DNA from: Opitutia bacterium
GTDB lineage: Bacteria; Verrucomicrobiota; Verrucomicrobiia; Opitutales; JANYDI01
Assembly: GCA_025363695.1 (NCBI GenBank)
Contig: JANYDI010000087.1
Location: 1 to 8,481, forward strand
DNA: 8,481 nt
Direction: 5' to 3'
Part shown: positions 5,668 to 8,481 of the stretch, one piece after another
How positions within the stretch are numbered: the first letter of the stretch is position 1
Layout of the letters: the number at the start of each line of letters is the position of its first letter
Made by a program: the position numbers and the translations under genes
The notes under the pieces: generated by a model
Seen by the model: the letters and a program-made list of their open reading frames with translations, nothing else
Told to the model about the DNA's origin: nothing
Database searches by the model: none

Positions 5668-6149
5668 TACTCTTTTTCGTTTTTCCAATTGCCAATCCAG
5701 TCTGCCTCTGGGGAGCTGGGGCCATTGGGTCCCGTGGACCAAACGTCGTAGCTGTCCTTGTTATGCGTCCCTGGGAAGCGATAATGGTAGGGGGCACCCC
5801 AAGGATCTTCGGGGAGGCTGTCGATAAAGGGGCCGCCGCCGCGCTTCCATTTTTCCTCTTTGCCATTGGGAGCCTTCATGAGGGCCTTAAGGCCTTCGTC
5901 ATTGGAAGGGTAGTTGCCCATCTTGATGCGATAGGTCATCAGGTTGGTCTTGAGCGTCTGATTTACGAAAGTACTGGTAACCTCATTTTGGCTACTACTA
6001 AATCGGCCACTAAAGTTGCTGATAAGAATTCCCGCTAAAAGACCGATGATCGCCACAACGATCATGATTTCGATAATGGAAAAGGCGGAAGCCATGCCGG
6101 CGCGAAACGGGCGTGAAGGGAAACGGGGGCGAGCGGTACGAGAGAACAT
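5667..6149 (-). CDS. gspG: Type II secretion system major pseudopilin GspG
   Basis: A 160-residue prepilin-like protein. GspG is the main subunit of the periplasmic pseudopilus that drives folded proteins out through the outer membrane secretin. The N-terminus is an Arg-rich leader (residues 1-22), then FSIIEIMIVVAIIGLLAG, the hydrophobic class III signal helix; Glu27 is the expected Glu at +5 of the mature protein. The processing residue is Ala22, where Gly is usual. The C-terminal half shows the GspG hallmarks: YPSNDEGLKAL (100-110), DPWGAPYHYR, and a Tyr-Asp-Val-Trp-Ser then DWIGNW ending. A weak AGGG sits four bases before the ATG. No other gsp gene is in the window; T2SS genes are usually clustered, so either they lie elsewhere or the system is scattered. 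Divergent from xseB, with 94 bases between the two start codons. Confidence 0.92.
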   Translation of the reverse strand: MFSRTARPRFPSRPFRAGMASAFSIIEIMIVVAIIGLLAGILISNFSGRFSSSQNEVTSTFVNQTLKTNLMTYRIKMGNYPSNDEGLKALMKAPNGKEEKWKRGGGPFIDSLPEDPWGAPYHYRFPGTHNKDSYDVWSTGPNGPSSPEADWIGNWKNEKE

Positions 6150-6243
6150 GATGCCCTAGGGTAGTGCTCTTTTTCCTTTTTAGCAAGTTTTTTTTGATCT
6201 TCTTGACTAAAAGCCTGTTTTAATGGTAGGGCTGGTAACGTTT

Positions 6244-6447
6244 ATGAGTGAAGAAAATACGTTTGAGGAGAGCCTGGGGACACTAGAAAAATTGGTTACA
6301 GACCTGGAAAGCGGCACGGTTCCGCTGCTGGAGTCCGTAGCTGCCTTTCAAAAAGGAGCTCAGCTGCTTGCTTTTTGCCAAAAAACCCTCAAAGACGCGG
6401 AGCTTCAAGTGCGCGTGCTTGAGGAAGTTATTTCTCAGGAAAGCTAA
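6244..6447 (+). CDS. xseB: Exodeoxyribonuclease VII small subunit
   Basis: A 67-residue protein starting MSEENTFEESLGTLEKLV. The small subunit binds the large subunit XseA to form exonuclease VII, which degrades single-stranded DNA. The family signature is clear: FEESL..LE.LV..LESG.VPL..S...F..GAQLL..CQ..L.DAE.QV, at about residues 7-56 and at the normal family size. The frame is also open from an ATG at 6223, which would add seven hydrophobic residues (MVGLVTF); I prefer 6244 because family members begin close to the first FEE. The Shine-Dalgarno is weak for either start. xseA is not in the window. A TTGACT at 6203-6208 may be part of its promoter, but no convincing -10 follows. Confidence 0.9.
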   Translation: MSEENTFEESLGTLEKLVTDLESGTVPLLESVAAFQKGAQLLAFCQKTLKDAELQVRVLEEVISQES

Positions 6448-6497
6448 AGGCTTGTCTGCTTGATTTTCCGTTTCACCATGAAAGCGCTCGGCCGTCA

Positions 6498-6582
6498 TGG
6501 TGCCCAGGGAGGGACTTGAACCCCCACGCCTTGCGGCACCAGATCCTAAGTCTGGCGTGTCTGCCAATTTCACCACCTGGGC
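6498..6582 (-). tRNA. tRNA-Leu (anticodon UAG)
   Basis: Minus-strand type II tRNA. Acceptor stem GCCCAGG (6576-6582) pairs with CCTGGGC (6502-6508), discriminator A, and CCA is encoded at 6498-6500. The anticodon arm is CCAGA-CTTAGGA-TCTGG with anticodon TAG, reading Leu CUN codons. A variable arm with its own stem (GTGCCGCAAGGCG region) and a T arm with GTTCAAGTC are present. It runs toward xseB and ends about 50 bases from the xseB stop. Confidence 0.96.
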
Positions 6583-6692
6583 GATGGGTTTGCAGGAGCT
6601 AGGGAAGCCAGCTTTTTGAGGTCTGGCAAGCTAAAAATGCAAAAAAGGTGGAAATTTTTTGAGATGGAGAGGAATTTCGTTAAATTTGATAT

Positions 6693-6721
6693 TTGACAAT
6701 CAATTAAGGGTCTGCGATGAT
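6693..6721 (+). promoter_or_regulatory. Possible sigma70 promoter for the 6730 gene
   Basis: A perfect TTGACA at 6693-6698 is followed after 17 bases by GATGAT (6716-6721), four of six matches to TATAAT. Transcription would start near 6728, almost at the ATG at 6730, implying a leaderless or nearly leaderless message, or that translation starts further in. The -10 is weak, so this is tentative. Confidence 0.3.
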
Positions 6722-6729
6722 GGGGGGAT

Positions 6730-8052
6730 ATGAGTGGAGGAGTAGGAAAAGCAACGTCGGGTTCCGCTGGACGGACTTCAAGTCCAAAAAGAACTTCTGG
6801 TTTGAAGAGGACAAGCGATAGTAAGAAAAAGTCTGTTAGAGAAGAAAAGACTAACGAGGGAGGTCTGTCTAGGACAAAATGGGGTCAAGGGGCCGTTGGC
6901 AGGCATCCCGCGTTCAGGAAGAGTATTAACGAGAGGGAAAAACACCCTATTCCTCATGAAAAACTACCGGCTCAACCTGACTCTAGTGCCTATGGTCCCT
7001 TGACGGATCTTTCCTTGCCAAGGGTACCACCACCACCTATCGTACCAGAAGGAAAGGTACCGTCACTACCCAAAAAAATGGCACCGCCACCGCAGTCACC
7101 TTTGAAAAGAAGGGAAAGCATCGCCACTGTAGTGGAAAATGAAAATGCTTGGTGGCAGAAAGATTTGAGCACAAAACCACAGGAGGAAAATACTCCCATT
7201 GTAAAGGACGATCCTAGAAAGGCAAAAGACTCAAAGGCTCCAGAAAAAAAGAAAACAAAGTCCTTTGTTAAGAGATTATGGACAAGGATTACGGGTAAAG
7301 GGTCGAAAAAGTCGACAAAAGCCAAGGCACCTGTGCAAGAATCTGTATCTATTGCTAAGGACATTCCTGCGCGTAAGGATAGCTCGGCGCAATCGCCAAG
7401 TATTCAGGCACCTCAGCGGCCACCGTCGTCAGAGATACCTAAGATTCAGCTAACAGGTAATCTTTCCAAGGACTTGGAAAATGTTAAGACGGTTAAAGAC
7501 CTTGTGCTTCTTATTCTTAGATACCCTGATATTTTTGATCACAAGGATAAGGATACGATTAAGACCATCAAGGCGCTAAACCGTCAAGACCGTGAAAAAA
7601 TATTAAGCCTTGTACGAACTCCTGAGTTTCGTGGCCTCATGTATGAAGCAAAATTTTTAGATAGTTTTGAGCACAACCCAGCGAATCGGTTACAAGCAGC
7701 CACATTATATAATACAAGCCTAGGATTGTTTCAAATGGTCAATGCTAGCCTAGACTTTCCCATTGCGCATTCACTCACAGATGAACAACTCTGTGATTAC
7801 GCTGGAGTTAGTCGTGTGGCATACGACAAGGCTAAAGAAATTAAGGATGGAAAAGTTAAGGATGGAAGTGTTCTTGATAAGGACCAGATTACCATGCTCT
7901 CAAAAATTGCTGAGTTCCGTAAGCAGCGTGTGGGTTATATTCGTGAGACTAGCGAAAATACTGGACGAGACGTAGGCTTTACTCTTGCTCGGGCCTCCAC
8001 GGATCGAGATGCCAGCATGGAGTTGCTCAGAGACATCCTAGAAAGGGCTTAG
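6730..8052 (+). CDS. Unknown protein: basic, proline-rich disordered N-terminal half and helical C-terminal half
   Basis: A 440-residue protein I do not recognise. Residues 1-240 are low in hydrophobics and rich in Lys, Arg, Ser and Pro. They include a KRTS-type repeat (about 16-34), a PPPP run at 100-103, and two class II SH3-ligand-like PxxPxK motifs, PSLPKK (111-116) and PQSPLK (121-126). A basic amphipathic stretch KSFVKRLWTRITGK lies at 177-190. Residues about 241-440 look globular and mainly helical, with no family I can name. There is no signal peptide or membrane segment. The composition is more AT-rich than the ATPase and gspG genes. G-rich bases just before the ATG are too close for a normal Shine-Dalgarno. 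Such a build is common among translocated effectors of intracellular bacteria, but that role is inference. It is followed after 13 bases by the 8066 gene, probably in one operon. Confidence 0.7.
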   Translation: MSGGVGKATSGSAGRTSSPKRTSGLKRTSDSKKKSVREEKTNEGGLSRTKWGQGAVGRHPAFRKSINEREKHPIPHEKLPAQPDSSAYGPLTDLSLPRVPPPPIVPEGKVPSLPKKMAPPPQSPLKRRESIATVVENENAWWQKDLSTKPQEENTPIVKDDPRKAKDSKAPEKKKTKSFVKRLWTRITGKGSKKSTKAKAPVQESVSIAKDIPARKDSSAQSPSIQAPQRPPSSEIPKIQLTGNLSKDLENVKTVKDLVLLILRYPDIFDHKDKDTIKTIKALNRQDREKILSLVRTPEFRGLMYEAKFLDSFEHNPANRLQAATLYNTSLGLFQMVNASLDFPIAHSLTDEQLCDYAGVSRVAYDKAKEIKDGKVKDGSVLDKDQITMLSKIAEFRKQRVGYIRETSENTGRDVGFTLARASTDRDASMELLRDILERA

Positions 8053-8065
8053 TTCCCAGATAATT

Positions 8066-8344
8066 ATGGATATTCGAAAAATAACCAAAAATATTTCTTT
8101 GAGCGCTGCAACGAAGGTTGCCAAACGTCTTTTTAATAAGGCTGTGAGGTGGGAAAATGCTGAAGCAGCAATCAAACTGGCTGTAAATACCATGAAAGAT
8201 GGTATCTCGAAAATAAAGCAAGAACGAAGTGTTAAAAATGTTGCAGTAGCTAAGAGTAGCCAAAGTTCCGTCTCCTCTACGGAATCTAGCACAATAGATC
8301 CCGCTAAAGAGCAGAAATACGTACTCAGTAAAGCAAAAAAATAG
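8066..8344 (+). CDS. Small basic hypothetical protein, probably truncated at its 3' end by an insertion
   Basis: A 92-residue frame, starting 13 bases after the preceding stop codon and probably co-transcribed with it. The first 55 residues look helical and basic (MDIRKITKNISLSAATKVAKR at the start); the tail is Ser/Lys-rich. There is no signal peptide, no obvious Shine-Dalgarno and no family I recognise. Its stop codon TAG (8342-8344) overlaps the first base of what appears to be an insertion-sequence end (GGGGCTGAC from 8344), so the reading frame may be the surviving front part of a longer gene. The intact partner is probably beyond the right edge of the insertion. Confidence 0.55.
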   Translation: MDIRKITKNISLSAATKVAKRLFNKAVRWENAEAAIKLAVNTMKDGISKIKQERSVKNVAVAKSSQSSVSSTESSTIDPAKEQKYVLSKAKK

Positions 8345-8481
8345 GGGCTGACACCTAACATGAAGCATGTTAGGACAGTCAAGTGTACGTAAAGCATTGT
8401 AAATTAGCGGAAAGCAAGCAGTTGAAGTTGATGGAATTTTTTGTTGCTGGAATATCGGCGCGGACAGCCGGAGAATTGACA
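8344..8481 (+). mobile_element. Left end of an IS1595-type insertion sequence
   Basis: A transposase start (see the 8383 entry) is preceded by GGGGCTGACACC at 8344-8355, which looks like the terminal inverted repeat of this kind of element. Just inside it is a perfect hairpin CCTAACATG (8354-8362) / CATGTTAGG (8366-8374) with a three-base loop, placed so that it would fold in read-through transcripts directly before the transposase ribosome binding site. The right end is outside the window, so the terminal repeat cannot be confirmed here. Confidence 0.65.
8383..8481 (+). CDS. IS1595-family transposase, N-terminal part (cut by window edge)
   Basis: An open frame begins at GTG 8383 with AGGA (8372-8375) seven bases upstream and runs to the window edge, giving 33 residues. 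It reads VYVKHCKLAESKQLKLMEFF then VAGISARTAGELT. The pattern KLxEFFVAGxSARTAxEL, a helix-turn-helix-like segment, is what I recall from the N-terminus of IS1595-family (DDE, ISXO2-like) transposases. The catalytic domain is beyond the edge, so the family call rests on this short stretch only. An internal ATG at 8431 is a less likely start because it lies inside the conserved segment. Confidence 0.65.
   Translation, partial: MYVKHCKLAESKQLKLMEFFVAGISARTAGELT

Noticed and set aside
6223..6243. Upstream ATG for xseB
   Set aside because: It adds MVGLVTF before a protein that already has the family's normal start; it cannot be excluded, but it is less likely.
8027..8397. Minus-strand frames of 113-119 codons over the end of the window
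   Set aside because: They are antisense to the 8066 gene and to the insertion sequence end, and Phe/Ser-rich as expected of the complement of a Lys-rich gene.

Overview
The window looks like an accessory-rich stretch from a host-associated, probably intracellular, proteobacterium. An alphaproteobacterial symbiont of the Rickettsiales/Holosporales kind is my best guess, but the order is not proven by the sequence. Grounds: a few conserved housekeeping genes (xseB, a type II tRNA-Leu with encoded CCA, an isolated gspG) sit among dense palindromic repeats, miniature foldback elements and the start of an insertion sequence. Several unrecognised proteins also carry eukaryote-like features: a ribonuclease-inhibitor-type LRR protein with a signal peptide, a secreted Lys/Ala-rich protein whose predicted mature N-terminus reads like a ubiquitin-interacting motif, and a proline-rich basic protein with SH3-ligand-like motifs.

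Layout. 1-366: a foldback (MITE-like) element with perfect 33-bp terminal inverted repeats. 371-578: palindromic composite repeat block A. 634-1242 (+): secreted LRR-like protein. 1405-2526 (+): secreted Lys/Ala-rich protein behind an extended -10 promoter. 2539-2790: composite repeat block B, two half-units tail to tail. 2812-4728 (-): P1B-type (copper-like) ATPase. 4765-4883: composite repeat block C, one half-unit. 4900-5130 and 5145-5514: two more foldback elements of the same family as the first. 5525-5667: another long imperfect palindrome, ending at the gspG stop codon. 5667-6149 (-): gspG. 6244-6447 (+): xseB. 6498-6582 (-): tRNA-Leu(UAG), convergent with xseB. 6730-8052 and 8066-8344 (+): a two-gene unit of unknown function. 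8344-8481: left end of an IS1595-type insertion sequence with the first 33 codons of its transposase; this insertion probably cut off the end of the preceding gene.

The genes do not form one pathway. The conserved genes (ATPase, gspG, xseB, tRNA) are separated by repeats and by lineage-specific genes that are plausible candidates for host interaction. gspG encodes the major pseudopilin of type II secretion, a route by which Sec-exported proteins such as the two signal-peptide proteins could in principle leave the cell; that link is inference. The most interesting items are the UIM-like mature N-terminus, the composite palindromic repeat whose stems differ between copies while staying paired, and the foldback family whose shared core sits between different terminal repeats.
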